From NCBI GenBank assembly GCA_016720655.1, contig JADKKE010000033.1:180217-244216 (forward strand): a DNA stretch of 64,000 nt, read 5' to 3'. The notes beneath the pieces were generated by a model. The model was not told the origin of the DNA, did no database searches, and saw only the letters and a program-made list of their open reading frames with translations. Shown here piece by piece: positions 27,901-36,081 of this stretch; positions within the stretch are counted from its first letter, which is position 1; each line of letters begins with the position of its first letter. Position numbers and translations under genes: made by a program. This DNA comes from Bacteroidota bacterium. GTDB taxonomy: Bacteria > Bacteroidota > Bacteroidia > AKYH767-A > 2013-40CM-41-45.

Positions 27901-30447
27901 CGAAGGACCATTCCCGATGGGTGAGCCACCACATGATCCTTCGTACCAAAACCAGTCGGTTGCATCGTTTAAATTTCCGGAAGCGATCGAAAGAGTTGTA
28001 CTGGCGCCACTACAAAGTATTGTGGAGCTTGCAGAAATCGTTGGAACATCTGGTTCATTGCAAGCGGTCAACAATTCTCCAACCTGAAAATCTCCAAAAG
28101 TAAAGACACCGGCAATTGAAAGATCCGTAGCATTTTGAGCAAAAGTTGACATGGAGCCCCAGTTCGGAGCATTGTATTTATATGCAACAAAATTGGATGG
28201 ATTAGCACCCGCATCAACATCCGCCGTATCCCAATATAAATACACATAACAAGCATTATTCGTTAGCGCATCTGTTTCGATATGGTAATTTTTATTTACT
28301 GTTTTTGCCGTGTTAAGTCCTGAGGAAGCAATTGCAGGATGATCACCCGCATCTACGCTTACCGTTACAGTACCATTCGTGAGCATACCATTCGGCAAAA
28401 CTCCGATACGTCCAAAATGAATTGAATCGCCAACTTCAAAATAGAAGAGAAATGGAGTTGCAAAATAATGCGACATATTTCCGTCAACCCAACTAAACGA
28501 ACTTGTTGCAGTTGATACATTCGTATCCATGATCATTGTGTAGGGACGAACATGAATAATTCCAAGACCAAATATCACATTGTTGACAATGGTTTGATCG
28601 GATCCCATTCTCAGACCATTTGCATTGTACATGTATAAATTGCTGATCCTTCCCATTGTGCTTCCGCCCAAATACTGGCGGTTAAGACCATCGAAAATCA
28701 GGTTGTTCAATGCAATTGTTCCATCATTAATGATCGTATCACCTGTAAAATGCATCTCTTCATTTCCTGCAAGTGTTGCACCGGATTGAATTTCATAATA
28801 TCCTGAATGGACACCTATATTTCCAGCAATACTATAGGGAGTATTTATGGTAAAAGAGCCGCTACTTACAATAACTCTTCCGTAATTATTAAATACAACA
28901 TCATCAAAGGAACCGGTGCCGGTTGACGTTTCGCCATTTCCGTTTTTCACAATTATTCCACCCGGCATGTTGTTTACGAATGCATCAAAATCGAGCGCTC
29001 TGAAATCATCATCACTATTGATGTTGAGTGTTCCATAATTGTTAAGAAACGTACTATTGAAAATCTGGATAGCTCCGGTGTCCCAGTTGCAGGTAGAATA
29101 ATTGTTCAGGATGGTTCCGTTTGTCAGGCGGTGGTCGCCTGCTCCATTAATTGTGAACGTTGCACCACTTTGAATATCCATCGTTCCATCTGAGCGGATG
29201 ACAGAGAAGTCATTCCAAGTGAATGATGCGGTGTTTTCAATTACCACACTGGCGGAATTTAAACGTAAGGTCCCGGAAGTGATAAAGCTTGTTCCGGTAA
29301 TGATAAATGAACCCTGGCAACTAAAATCTGTTCCGGCTCCATCATTTAAATCAAGCCTTCCATTTATTATGGAAAGCGATGCGAGCGGAGTGACAGTCAA
29401 TTCATCAGCAGTTTGGTTTGTTGTAATTGCAATATTGTGATTAATTGTAATGGTACTATCGGACGCAGAAGGAGGAACGGAGGCTGTAATCCAGGTGCAA
29501 CCGTCAAATACTTGCCAATTTCCAGCAACACTCCATTCACCATCAGCTTGTGTTCGGTATTCATTTGTCGTAATACACTCATCAATTACACTGTTGCAAT
29601 TGTCATCGATCCCATTGAAAAGAATTTCCGTTGCTCCCGGATTTGCCAAGGCATTGCTGTCGTCGCAATCTGTGCTGTCCGCAACATAATTCAGTGGAGC
29701 GAGGCAACCGGCATATAAAAATTGAGTTTGATCTCCATATCCATCTCCGTCTCCATCCAGGTAATAAGGGACCAGAACACATGGTGTATCGATGGTAAAA
29801 CTTGACATTTCTGACCCCGTACATTCGGATGCACTACCACCGGCGTTATAAGGATAAACGACTATGATGTAATGACCAATCGCCGGCATTGGAATGTCGA
29901 AACTGGTTCCCACAATTACTGTGTCAAAGCTAAACGAGTTGGAAGGTTGATCATTACCCGAAATCGTGTAGAAAGTGGCTTCAGGAATTGGATCAAAAGA
30001 AATGCTGAGATTCGGACTGCTGTTTGGATCTGTAGTGGAGCCTTGAAGTGGTAATGTGATCGTTGTTAAACATGGAGGAGCAACGTATTGAAAAAACGTT
30101 TTTAAACTTAAGCCCCCTCCAAAACAACCGGCATCATTTCTTGAACCATCACTGATATCATTGTATCCCGGATTTGGGTCTCCGCCATTGATAGCATCGG
30201 AGCCGGGGAAAAGAGCGCCATCGGAAACAACGATTGTATTGGAAGTCCCTGTATTCGTATTGTCCGGAGTAAAACCTGCACTGAAATCAATGCCGCTGCC
30301 GGATTCTTTTCTGAAGAAGTTATAATTGAATTCCGCAGGCTGACCATCCAGAACCTCGTAGCCGAAAGTAGTACATTCATTTACATAAATCAGATTGTTT
30401 TGACAAGCCAATTTGGTCCACCGGCAAAACAAGCGGCAATATTGCAC
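21904..30447 (-). CDS. Giant secreted subtilase B, main part: MopE motif, beta-helix, S8 peptidase, MBG, NPRVIT, T9SS tail
   Basis: The 2,847-residue frame carries the conserved part of the second giant. It joins upstream to 30390-33200 by one missing base near 30411. Domains in order: end of a right-handed beta-helix; an Ig-like segment with SFTIDTPCVLVPYYLDGDGD, then a MopE-like motif (DGDGDGYGDQ ... DCDDSNALANPGATEI); a beta-helical stretch (about 290-800); Ig and SprB repeats; S8 peptidase (about 1145-1600) with GIKIGVMSDSYN, GRAMLQIVHDIAPKA and YGTSCAAPHAAGVAAL, so the triad is intact; IPT; MBG; NPRVIT repeats (about 1844-1948); MBG; SprB repeats; PKD-like repeats with GATSYIWSMP/GATGYSWTIP; T9SS sorting domain (SAYPNPTKGILTVSF ... 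QSATGLYMFSL). It is a secreted protease paralogous to the protein encoded at 9161-21020. Substrate specificity is not predictable. Confidence 0.9.
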   Translation of the reverse strand: MQYCRLFCRWTKLACQNNLIYVNECTTFGYEVLDGQPAEFNYNFFRKESGSGIDFSAGFTPDNTNTGTSNTIVVSDGALFPGSDAINGGDPNPGYNDISDGSRNDAGCFGGGLSLKTFFQYVAPPCLTTITLPLQGSTTDPNSSPNLSISFDPIPEATFYTISGNDQPSNSFSFDTVIVGTSFDIPMPAIGHYIIVVYPYNAGGSASECTGSEMSSFTIDTPCVLVPYYLDGDGDGYGDQTQFLYAGCLAPLNYVADSTDCDDSNALANPGATEILFNGIDDNCNSVIDECITTNEYRTQADGEWSVAGNWQVFDGCTWITASVPPSASDSTITINHNIAITTNQTADELTVTPLASLSIINGRLDLNDGAGTDFSCQGSFIITGTSFITSGTLRLNSASVVIENTASFTWNDFSVIRSDGTMDIQSGATFTINGAGDHRLTNGTILNNYSTCNWDTGAIQIFNSTFLNNYGTLNINSDDDFRALDFDAFVNNMPGGIIVKNGNGETSTGTGSFDDVVFNNYGRVIVSSGSFTINTPYSIAGNIGVHSGYYEIQSGATLAGNEEMHFTGDTIINDGTIALNNLIFDGLNRQYLGGSTMGRISNLYMYNANGLRMGSDQTIVNNVIFGLGIIHVRPYTMIMDTNVSTATSSFSWVDGNMSHYFATPFLFYFEVGDSIHFGRIGVLPNGMLTNGTVTVSVDAGDHPAIASSGLNTAKTVNKNYHIETDALTNNACYVYLYWDTADVDAGANPSNFVAYKYNAPNWGSMSTFAQNATDLSIAGVFTFGDFQVGELLTACNEPDVPTISASSTILCSGASTTLSIASGNLNDATDWFWYEGSCGGSPIGNGPSITVTPLLSTTYFARGEGGCSTPGSCGIISITVNETPGISVTPFSPNCHGDGFLVNVIGSGGTPPYFNDGAQSFSGFSAADTSFMYAITDNAGCTAATNVFVSQPDALVLAGITDSTIVCLETSTTGSLSLVPSGGTSPYSITGSDTSNLVAGTYSYLLTDNNGCSLTKLTEVFVTNCILPYYNAPDSGKVNTVLGPELTQLYENPDSIGPETNNVIFQFDSLGDVLIDVITNINQYPATYALLQSPAYGMTGLIDNGDTTITITGYFPVENLKKLDSIPALINFARSNYSPVAAAGFINSQGDRSMKSDSARSMFGLDGSGIKIGVMSDSYNTISGNPKNIDISNHDLPGPGNPVNTEPVEVVLEYPLGKGLDEGRAMLQIVHDIAPKAKLAFRTGFISAGDFAEGIVALQEDSCDVIVDDVTYITEPFFQDGIVSQAVNYVRDQGVSYFTSAGNFGNTSYEGVFNAMQAPAGVIGRAHDFGGGDYLQKISLKKGAYTLVLQWDDSIYSMKQLPGARNDYDVYLTDITGTKLFGLNRKNNWGDPIEVLPFTVKSNVDANIMIVRSWTQDSVTPMHFKYVVFRGDMTIDEHANGGSTIIGQANCDGAMSVGAARYTQTPVFNHAAPIIETFSSVGGAPVRGQVRNKPDFTAPDGVNTSVNFYSKDEEHDNLYNFYGTSCAAPHAAGVAALVLQAKKKFYNEQMLPDSLRSVLKSTAVDMGAPGFDFSSGSGLIDAAAAIRSFATPKPVIDSLIETTAAVTPGTAPIIAIVQGTYFTDSSIIYLNGVEIPTVFIDENHLSGEFPVFSDNPIIRVYNPPMSPNGNDGGFSNGLYFFNSVKPILTIQTDDQVKKYGEKLPEFTATILIDGELLSDHNLSLADVGLDNLIYQTAASSESGVGNYQLAASRPPFDLNDPVDSALAATYEYVFFPGKISIQKMPIVISPKDTTLTYGDKIGDFQFNYTYDPSNIDPANQAHFLDSIQQSHQLTMSNALVLVNPRVITNPRVITNSDFANLAIVATGNALANPRVITNPRVITNTLTVIDSTIIVDLATESVFNFDADSSLIVLESPGAGLHSRAMANPRVITNPRVITNPRVITNGTTQVDSIDVTTNNGDNIAVVLDEDDVTSTDTTTELKSVNLITGTTVGTWIVVPGAFFSDNFDIRYELASLTILPATLTVTAGDLNLACFETPAFTSTVSGFKNQDSTGVTPASGPTFTILDDLDQVVSPLTQGGTYQIVPSGFSFAADSNYTIQYENGSLTLPDPLVLSASATQPVCAGQTASVSLTGDGGTAPYTFTGDSVSNLHGGVYYYTVMDSNGCTSTSSATIIEPDTLYAYATAGTIPCYNGFANISITASGGSVPYTGTGTFSYNAGTWTFTVSDANGCSVNKSVVLTQPTKVEGLASSTPDNCGFSNGTAAVVASGGTGSYTYLWSPVGGTTANASGLAAGNYSVSITDVNGCSGNATIAVASTGSGPGNAGAITGPSGACRNTSGIVYSILPVPGATSYIWSMPGGCSGISSSNSITVSFANNYNGGFICVTPVNDCGNGISNCKNVPVLAIKPANPGFITGPALACGPATYTYAIPAVANALSYVWNVSGTGVTLLSGQGTNSVQVSVPAGFGQGTINVYASNCIGISSTRQLSITGTPTHSNALVGPGFVCPGTSGVTYSMGSVNGTASYNWSISGNANIASTSNNSCVVNFSPTWTSGVLTVTTVNACGSFSRAYTIHSAPAQPGSITGPNSAVCGMTNVTYSIVAIAGATGYSWTIPAGVTALTPLTGSTSISVNFAAFTGTGNICVSATNACGAGVARCYSITARPAAAGIITGPASVCKSSTQQYSIATIQGANTYSWSVTGGPSMIPTGTSATLNFNYSLSASATLKVNGNNACGPGQPAQKTIAINAGCRTVEQDAINSESLSAYPNPTKGILTVSFNSEAKARYIAKVVDLLGNVVFMEIIDAVEGKNIFEIDLSQSATGLYMFSLDNGNGSTQSIRVAVD
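24607..24918 (-). repeat. NPRVIT hexapeptide repeats, copy in giant B
   Basis: The same seven NPRVIT units in the same 3+2+2 arrangement at 24607-24663, 24793-24831 and 24880-24918. In the three-unit cluster the differences from giant A are all synonymous (for example CGG to CGC, GTA to GTG), while the spacer peptides are identical. That is direct evidence for selection on the peptide. Confidence 0.95.
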
Positions 30448-33200
30448 GAACCCTTACTGATAATGGTATTGTTTACAAAAAAGCTGTTGCCGGCATTGTA
30501 AACAGCAGTTGTATTCGCCAGACCACTGGGTCCGAGACCTCCTCCTTGCCAGAGCATAGAAAGTAAGTTGTTCGAGATGTACAGTGGATTTTGGTTGTTG
30601 GTAAGCAAGATTGCATTTCCGGTCTGTGTGATGTAAACCTGATTGCCAAGAATCAGGATTTGCTCATCTGTGTTTGTCGCATTTGCAATATTTATTCCAT
30701 CACCATCGGCAAACACATAGCATGCCCGAATGACACCACGACCCGTTGTAATGCCAGTTCCACTTCCGCTTTGGAAAACAGAATCACGTTCAAGAATGGG
30801 AACGCCCGGAGCAGAACTCAGTTGCATCGTTCCATAAATTGCACAATCCTGCACAATCATGGTATCATCAGTCAAAGAGTTATTGTAGACCGAGCCGTTG
30901 GTTAACTTAGCATTATAGATTTTCCATCCACTCTGCAACACCACATCACCTGTGATACTGAATTTTTCTCCATTTACTGCAGTGTTGAATACCAGAAAAC
31001 CAAGGCCCGGATCTCCGGAGCTAATGGTTTCAGGATAAGATAAACCGCCTGCGCGCGGATAAACTAAAATTGTATCTCCTGAAACGGAAGCAGTGATGGC
31101 ATCTCCGATTGTTGTGAATGCACCATTCAATCCGTTTTCTTCAACGTAGTGAGTTGTGGGTGGTACAAGTGGCAAAGCTTCTCCTATTTCTACATCTCCG
31201 GACGATTGAATTCCGGAAATGGAAATGGAAAGATTGTCTGTGCTATTCACAGTTAATGGAAGCCAATTCGGGTTGTTATAAATAGCAGCAGAAAAATTAA
31301 AGGGGTCTGCTATTCCATCCAAATCACCTGGAGCCCAATTTAAAAACGCTTCTGCTGTGCTAAAATTTGTGCCCACATCAGTAATCGTCCAATGACGGTT
31401 CACACTTTTGGTTGCATCAATCCCGGAAGTCGCTACAGCCGGGTGATCACCTGCATCAGTTCTGACCAAAATATACCCCGGAGTTGAAATGGTTGGATTC
31501 AAATCAACCTGAAGATATTGAGTCTGGTCACCAACGAAAAATGGCAGTGTTCCGGAATTTGCGAAATAACGTTGCAAATTTCCATCGATATAACTCGTGC
31601 CGGAAGCTCCTAATACAGCCGTGGTTTCACCAATTAGAAAACTATTATTTCCTGTATGGATAACTCCGTTGTCAAACAATAAGTTTGCAGTAATAGTCTG
31701 ATTGCCTGTTAATGTAATTCCACTCGGGTTGAAAATATGCAGATTCGTAATTTCGCCATTGCCACCAATTATTTGTGCGGAAGTTCCGGACATATCAAAA
31801 GCATCGAAGGCAATCGTTCCGTTGTTCACGATGCTGTCGCCGGTAAAAGTCCACTCGTTCCCTGTTAAAGCAGCGCCGGGTTCAATTTGATAATAGCCAG
31901 GGTTTACGCCATTGCTTCCATCAATTTGAATCGTTCCCTGATCAATAATGACTGTTCCATAGTTATTAAAAGTGAAACCGGAAAAGAAAATGGATACACC
32001 GGTTCCGCTATTTTCAAGGATTGAACCTGCCAGATTGTTAAAGATTCCATCAGAAGTTGTAGAGCGTATGTCTCCATCATTATCAATATTAAAAGTACCA
32101 TGGTTATTAAAAACTGAACCATCCAGAATTCTCAACTCTCCGGAATCACTCCAGCTACAGGTTGTGTAATTGTGAAAAACACAACCTGATTCCAGGAATG
32201 CAGGCGAAGAAATGTTGAATCCATTTAGCGCTCTTACATTGTATGTGCCGGTACCACCGACATGTGAATCGCCTCCCCATGAAAAATCGCCATCTGTAGG
32301 TATTTCAACTACACCATCATTGACAATTGTTCCGGTGTTTAAATTCAGTGCTCCAAAACATACAAGATCATCACCAGCACTGTCGAGCACTGTGAGCGTG
32401 CCTTCTGAAATAAAAAGGGCTCCGCCATTTTGTATCACGATCTGATCTCCGGAAATGTTTTGTGAGTTATTTGAAATATTATAACCGTTTCGAATTGTAA
32501 TCACTCCACTGTTCGTGCCATCAGGAGCGAAACTTGCAGGGATCCATGAAGTGCCATCAAAAACTTCCCAGGCAAGCGGGTTGTTCCATCCAAATAATCC
32601 TGCAACAGATCGGTAGTCACCTGTTTCTGCGGGCGAGTATTCCCAAAAATCTGTTAGGAAAATTGATCCATCGCTTCCCGTTCCCAGAAATCCTTTACTG
32701 GCGATTGAAAAACCAGGGGCTCCGGTTCTTCCGACAGCTGGAAAATCTGAAATTGCCAGCCAACTGTTAGAGCCAGGATCATAACTATAAAAATCACTTG
32801 GATAATTAGGAATCAAATCTTGCCCCAATCCAACATATGCTAAACCATTCACCGCAAAGCCGGAAGCATCGTATCTTGCCTGCCCGGGAAATGAAGCTTT
32901 CGCTGTCCATGTATTGATTGAAGGATCGTATTCGTAGAAATCATTTAGAGCACTTGCATTTAAACCAGTGCCTACATAGCCTTTTGATCCAATTGCAATT
33001 CCTACGGCCAGAGTACGCGGTCCGCCGGGTAATGAGGCAATGGAAGTCCATGAATCAAGAATGGGATCGTATTCCTCAAAATCATCAAATGTTCCGCCTG
33101 AACCGATATTGAAGCCGGTTCCAACATATCCTTTGCCATTCACTGAAAAAGCGACAGCTTGGTTCTGGCAACAGAAAGCATGTTTGCTTTCTGTACCCAT
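30390..33200 (-). CDS. Giant secreted subtilase B, kelch and beta-helix segment
   Basis: The 936-residue open frame is the second segment of giant B. Coding sense begins at about 33160 (QAVAFSVNGKGYVGTGFNIG) after an indel and ends near 30411, where one added base turns GGPNW into GGPNLACQNNLIYVNEC and continues in the frame of 21904-30447. It contains the last four kelch blades (GYVGTG..., GYVGTGLN, AYVGLGQ, GFLGTGSDG, with 'FYEYDP.xNTW' or similar between them), then a beta-helical part (WEVFDGTSWIPASFAPDGTN, repeated NNYGT turns; TSRxINRHWTIT-like strands) and a right-handed beta-helix (SGDTILVYPRAGG, ILGNQVYITQTG, NSFFVNNTIISKG) typical of surface polysaccharide-binding proteins. Overlaps with neighbouring frames at both ends are out of phase and carry no domain. 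Confidence 0.85.
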   Translation of the reverse strand: MGTESKHAFCCQNQAVAFSVNGKGYVGTGFNIGSGGTFDDFEEYDPILDSWTSIASLPGGPRTLAVGIAIGSKGYVGTGLNASALNDFYEYDPSINTWTAKASFPGQARYDASGFAVNGLAYVGLGQDLIPNYPSDFYSYDPGSNSWLAISDFPAVGRTGAPGFSIASKGFLGTGSDGSIFLTDFWEYSPAETGDYRSVAGLFGWNNPLAWEVFDGTSWIPASFAPDGTNSGVITIRNGYNISNNSQNISGDQIVIQNGGALFISEGTLTVLDSAGDDLVCFGALNLNTGTIVNDGVVEIPTDGDFSWGGDSHVGGTGTYNVRALNGFNISSPAFLESGCVFHNYTTCSWSDSGELRILDGSVFNNHGTFNIDNDGDIRSTTSDGIFNNLAGSILENSGTGVSIFFSGFTFNNYGTVIIDQGTIQIDGSNGVNPGYYQIEPGAALTGNEWTFTGDSIVNNGTIAFDAFDMSGTSAQIIGGNGEITNLHIFNPSGITLTGNQTITANLLFDNGVIHTGNNSFLIGETTAVLGASGTSYIDGNLQRYFANSGTLPFFVGDQTQYLQVDLNPTISTPGYILVRTDAGDHPAVATSGIDATKSVNRHWTITDVGTNFSTAEAFLNWAPGDLDGIADPFNFSAAIYNNPNWLPLTVNSTDNLSISISGIQSSGDVEIGEALPLVPPTTHYVEENGLNGAFTTIGDAITASVSGDTILVYPRAGGLSYPETISSGDPGLGFLVFNTAVNGEKFSITGDVVLQSGWKIYNAKLTNGSVYNNSLTDDTMIVQDCAIYGTMQLSSAPGVPILERDSVFQSGSGTGITTGRGVIRACYVFADGDGINIANATNTDEQILILGNQVYITQTGNAILLTNNQNPLYISNNLLSMLWQGGGLGPSGLANTTAVYNAGNSFFVNNTIISKGSCNIAACFAGGPNWLVKTI

Positions 33201-33439
33201 GTGTTGTTGGAAGGATCGTATTCATACAAATCGTTGTGGTTTATTATTCCATCCGATCCAGTACCTACATATCCTTTTGCCCCAATTGAAAATGCCGCCG
33301 CATTGATTCGTGGATTACCGCCAAAATCAGCCAGCTGGGTCCAGGTATTTATTGTAGGATCGAATTTCCACCAATCCTTTTCTATGCTTCCTGTTTGACC
33401 TAAACCCATATACCCATTGCTTCCAATGTTGATGGCCAC
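33140..33439 (-). CDS. Giant secreted subtilase B, kelch blades 1-2 segment
   Basis: This 99-residue frame holds AINIGSNGYMGLGQTGSIEK, then WWKFDPTINTWTQLADFGGN, then AAFSIGAKGYVGTGSDGIIN and LYEYDPSNNTWVQKA: the first two kelch blades. At about 33160 a missing base (CCAAG, expected CCAAAG on the coding strand) makes it read LSLFQ and stop, while the next phase gives KAVAFSVNGKGYVG, the expected blade 3. The apparent ATG at 33439 is not a real start; the protein continues from the signal peptide in the next segment. This is not a separate gene. Confidence 0.7.
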   Translation of the reverse strand: MAINIGSNGYMGLGQTGSIEKDWWKFDPTINTWTQLADFGGNPRINAAAFSIGAKGYVGTGSDGIINHNDLYEYDPSNNTWVQKANMLSVARTKLSLFQ

Positions 33440-33554
33440 ACCTCCGATCGACCTGCTCCCGCAAATCAGATTTTCGCTCCCAGGAATCAGATTGCGCTTG
33501 ATTGTTTAAATAGAAGAATAACAAGGATAATGTAGTGAATACCAGTTTTTTCAT
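33327..33554 (-). CDS. Giant secreted subtilase B, signal peptide segment
   Basis: This is the true start of giant B. MKKLVFTTLSLLFFYLNNQAQ is a signal peptide with cleavage after QAQ, followed by SDSWERKSDL. After that the phase is wrong. Adding one T at about 33464 and one base at about 33445 would read KSDFAGAGRSGGVAINIGSN, which matches the kelch blade wording elsewhere in this protein, and leads into the 33140-33439 segment. The remaining residues in this frame (after about 30) are out of phase and meaningless. The whole giant B therefore spans 33554 to 21904, about 3,880 residues. Confidence 0.7.
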   Translation of the reverse strand: MKKLVFTTLSLLFFYLNNQAQSDSWERKSDLREQVDRRCGHQHWKQWVYGFRSNRKHRKGLVEIRSYNKYLDPAG

Positions 33555-34281
33555 TGAAGACGTGCTTGAAAGTGTTAAGATGCAATCGTGTTGATGGATA
33601 TTTTTGGACGATTATATTTATGCTTTATTTGTTTGAATTGATCAGGGCATCAAAAATTGAATATATTCATATACATGAATAGTTAGTCCATTATCACCAA
33701 CCAGATTGGAATCAGGTAAGTGACAAAAAACAAATTGATAATAGAAAAGCCAGAGAAACGTGCGTTTTATAGGCTTTCAAGATAGTCTTTAAATTTTAAT
33801 AGTCAAGGCATTAGGGCCATTTTAGGTAAAATTTTATGTTTATTTAATATGTGTTCATTGGGTTCAGAATGGGTGGGTTGGTATATCGCTAAGAATTCTT
33901 GGTAAATGATACTCTGGTATTTTTCATACGATTTGGTAAGGTGGTGAAAGGATCCGTTTACCCTCAATCTCAGTAAACCGATTACCGAAAGAGCCGGATA
34001 AAACAATGCCTTTCACAACCTAAGCAGAATTTTGCTTCAGTGTATTTTTAAAGACTGCTGGTCTCAGAAACAAAAATAACCTCTTAAAAATTAAAACCTA
34101 ATTGGTTTTTGAGCACTTATCTTGTAAAAGAGCCACTGATAGGCCGATAGCGTACACTTATCACTCTCTGAGTGCCAATTGAAAAATAAATTAATTTTGG
34201 AATTTGGTCAGGCCGAACTCGTAATTCTATTCTTTATTTGGAATGTAAGGTCAAAAAACCATGCTCCTGTCTTTTAAGAAA
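33555..34281. other. Upstream region of giant B
   Basis: This 727-base gap has no convincing gene. It holds the two stretches shared with the 5' flank of giant A (33751-33815, with CAAGATA and GTCAAGGCATT in common, and 34093-34195, with AACCTAATTGGTTTTT). The region between shows no promoter match that I trust. It also separates giant B from the GT39 gene, whose stop is at 34282. Confidence 0.6.
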
Positions 34282-35778
34282 TCAATTGTAGCCCTCAATC
34301 TGAAAAGCAATTACGTTTTTATTGGAAAATAGAATTTTGGTTGTGTAATTTTTTTCGATCTCCTGAAAAACCTCTTGTTGATGGGCGATGATCCTGTCTC
34401 CAGGCAACAATTCAACTGCTTTTTTAAAACTGAAATGAACGCCTTTGTCATTCAATAATCGAATGTAAAACAAGAGATGTGTTGGAAATCCATCGTGAAC
34501 CAGATAAAAATTATCCAGATTGTATTTTCCCTTCATTGCCGATTGTAAGAAATGGCTGATCTCATACTTTTGTGAATCCCATGTTTCCTCATTGGTTTTC
34601 AGAGTACGTTTCAATGAAGTTCTTAGAGGTTCATAAAAAATGAACATAATCACAAGGACACAAATTATTCTAATGATCCCGCTGTTATTATGTTTTTTAA
34701 AATTGCGATAGAAACCATAAATAAAATTCAAGCCAAGTGAAATCAAAATTGAAAAGAAGGGGAATAATGGAATATCATACCAATAGCATTTCGTTTGTGA
34801 AAAGGAAATTATCAGGAGAAAACTAAACACAAGAAGTGTCGCAAAGAAGGTCAGATCAGACAATGGTGAATTTTTTTTATCCAAAAACCCAATTAAAATT
34901 CCAAATGGAATCAACAAATACCAGAACCTAAGCCGGTCATGAATTAAATTTGAGATATAATACAAAAAATCACCGGAATGATTTTCAATTGTATTGAGAA
35001 ATCGACCACCAAGCTCATTCGAAAATACTGCATCGAAATATCCGGGATTTATTTTTTCACGGAGCAAATAATATCCAAGAGCGATAAACAGAAATGTAAT
35101 CGAGCCAACATAAAATTCTCTTAGATGAAAAAGCGCAAGTAATTTTTTTTTAAAAATGGTATAAATGAACAAGGCAGGAAGAAATAGCAATCCTGAAACT
35201 CCTTTTGTCAACACAGAAAGGGATAAGAATAAGAAAAACAAAAGGAGAAATCCGGAATTGTTTTTATTAATATGCAAATAATAACTCAAACATGCTGCTG
35301 TTGTGAACAACGTAAGTAATGCATCGTAATCCCCTGTTCTCGTACCATGAAAATTCATATATCCGGTGAGCGTCACCAAAACAAGAGCAGAAAAAACGCC
35401 AAGGATTTTATTTTTTAAATATTCGTAACAAAATATAAAAACGAGAATGCAGGTTAGAAGACCCGCAAAAGCAGAAGGAAAGCGAATAGCAAATTCTCCG
35501 GGGCCGAACAGATAAATACACAGGACCTGGCACCAGATCATCAATGGCGGTTTTGTATTCCATAAATCAGGGATCCCTTCATAATGCGTAACCATGAATT
35601 GATGATCCTTAGCCATTTCCAATGCATTAATGGAATTTCGGGCTTCATCATATTCCCGGACAGGCAACGAAGATAAATTTCCGAAGAGCAAAAAAGCGAT
35701 ACTGCCAAAGAGCAATAAAATCCATAGTATGGATGATTTGTTTTTTAGAAAAGAACGGAATAAAGGAATAGTATTCAT
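34282..35778 (-). CDS. GT39-family membrane glycosyltransferase (ArnT/PMT-like)
   Basis: A 498-residue integral membrane protein with about 12 hydrophobic segments, the first at about residues 16-33 (SILWILLLFGSIAFLLFG). The first periplasmic loop has VREYDEARNSINALEMAKDH, the Asp-Glu pair typical of GT39/ArnT active sites. Next are DLWNTKPPLMIWCQ (the 'W..KPPL..W' motif) and FGPGEFAIRFPSAFAGLL. Family members transfer a sugar from a polyprenyl-phosphate donor to a lipid or protein on the periplasmic side; acceptor and sugar are unknown here. A C-terminal soluble part of about 100 residues follows (NLDNFYLVHDGFPTHLLFYI). It could modify T9SS cargo or LPS, but that is inference from location only. 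Confidence 0.87.
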   Translation of the reverse strand: MNTIPLFRSFLKNKSSILWILLLFGSIAFLLFGNLSSLPVREYDEARNSINALEMAKDHQFMVTHYEGIPDLWNTKPPLMIWCQVLCIYLFGPGEFAIRFPSAFAGLLTCILVFIFCYEYLKNKILGVFSALVLVTLTGYMNFHGTRTGDYDALLTLFTTAACLSYYLHINKNNSGFLLLFFLFLSLSVLTKGVSGLLFLPALFIYTIFKKKLLALFHLREFYVGSITFLFIALGYYLLREKINPGYFDAVFSNELGGRFLNTIENHSGDFLYYISNLIHDRLRFWYLLIPFGILIGFLDKKNSPLSDLTFFATLLVFSFLLIISFSQTKCYWYDIPLFPFFSILISLGLNFIYGFYRNFKKHNNSGIIRIICVLVIMFIFYEPLRTSLKRTLKTNEETWDSQKYEISHFLQSAMKGKYNLDNFYLVHDGFPTHLLFYIRLLNDKGVHFSFKKAVELLPGDRIIAHQQEVFQEIEKNYTTKILFSNKNVIAFQIEGYN

Positions 35779-36081
35779 CGAATGAATTCAAAGATTAAAC
35801 CCGCGACATCAATTGAAAAAGCAAGATTGGGAATCAAATGTATAATTTATATTGAAGGTTTAAGATGCCCCTCGGTTTAGCTTTGCAATTTCGATGCAAT
35901 TCAAACTGAATAGTGCCGTTGAAATGAGAAGCCAGAGCGAAGTTGGCTCCTTGTTTAATTGATTTTATTGAGTATTACACTCACCCAATATTTTATAGGT
36001 TTCGCCAATTAATTGAAACATTGTTTAAATGATCTGTCAATATTGACTAGCTTTATTTTTTATCGATAATGATTTTTCAAA
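35779..36081. other. Divergent intergenic region
   Basis: A 303-base gap between the GT39 gene (minus strand) and a secreted T9SS protein gene (plus strand). It is AT-rich. I see no TAnnTTTG-type promoter, direct-repeat operator or hairpin that I can support. Confidence 0.5.

Larger units (their letters stand above)
9161..34195. repeat. Tandem duplication of the giant subtilase gene with its 5' flank
   Basis: The gene at 9161-21020 and the gene at 21904-33554 are paralogues in the same orientation. Corresponding NPRVIT clusters are exactly 12,263 bases apart. Their upstream flanks also match: 21298-21360 with 33751-33815 and 21642-21745 with 34093-34195, offsets of 12,453 and 12,451. Similarity is high in the S8 and MBG part, patchy in the SprB/PKD part, and largely lost in the N-terminal propellers, which belong to different families. 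Confidence 0.85.
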
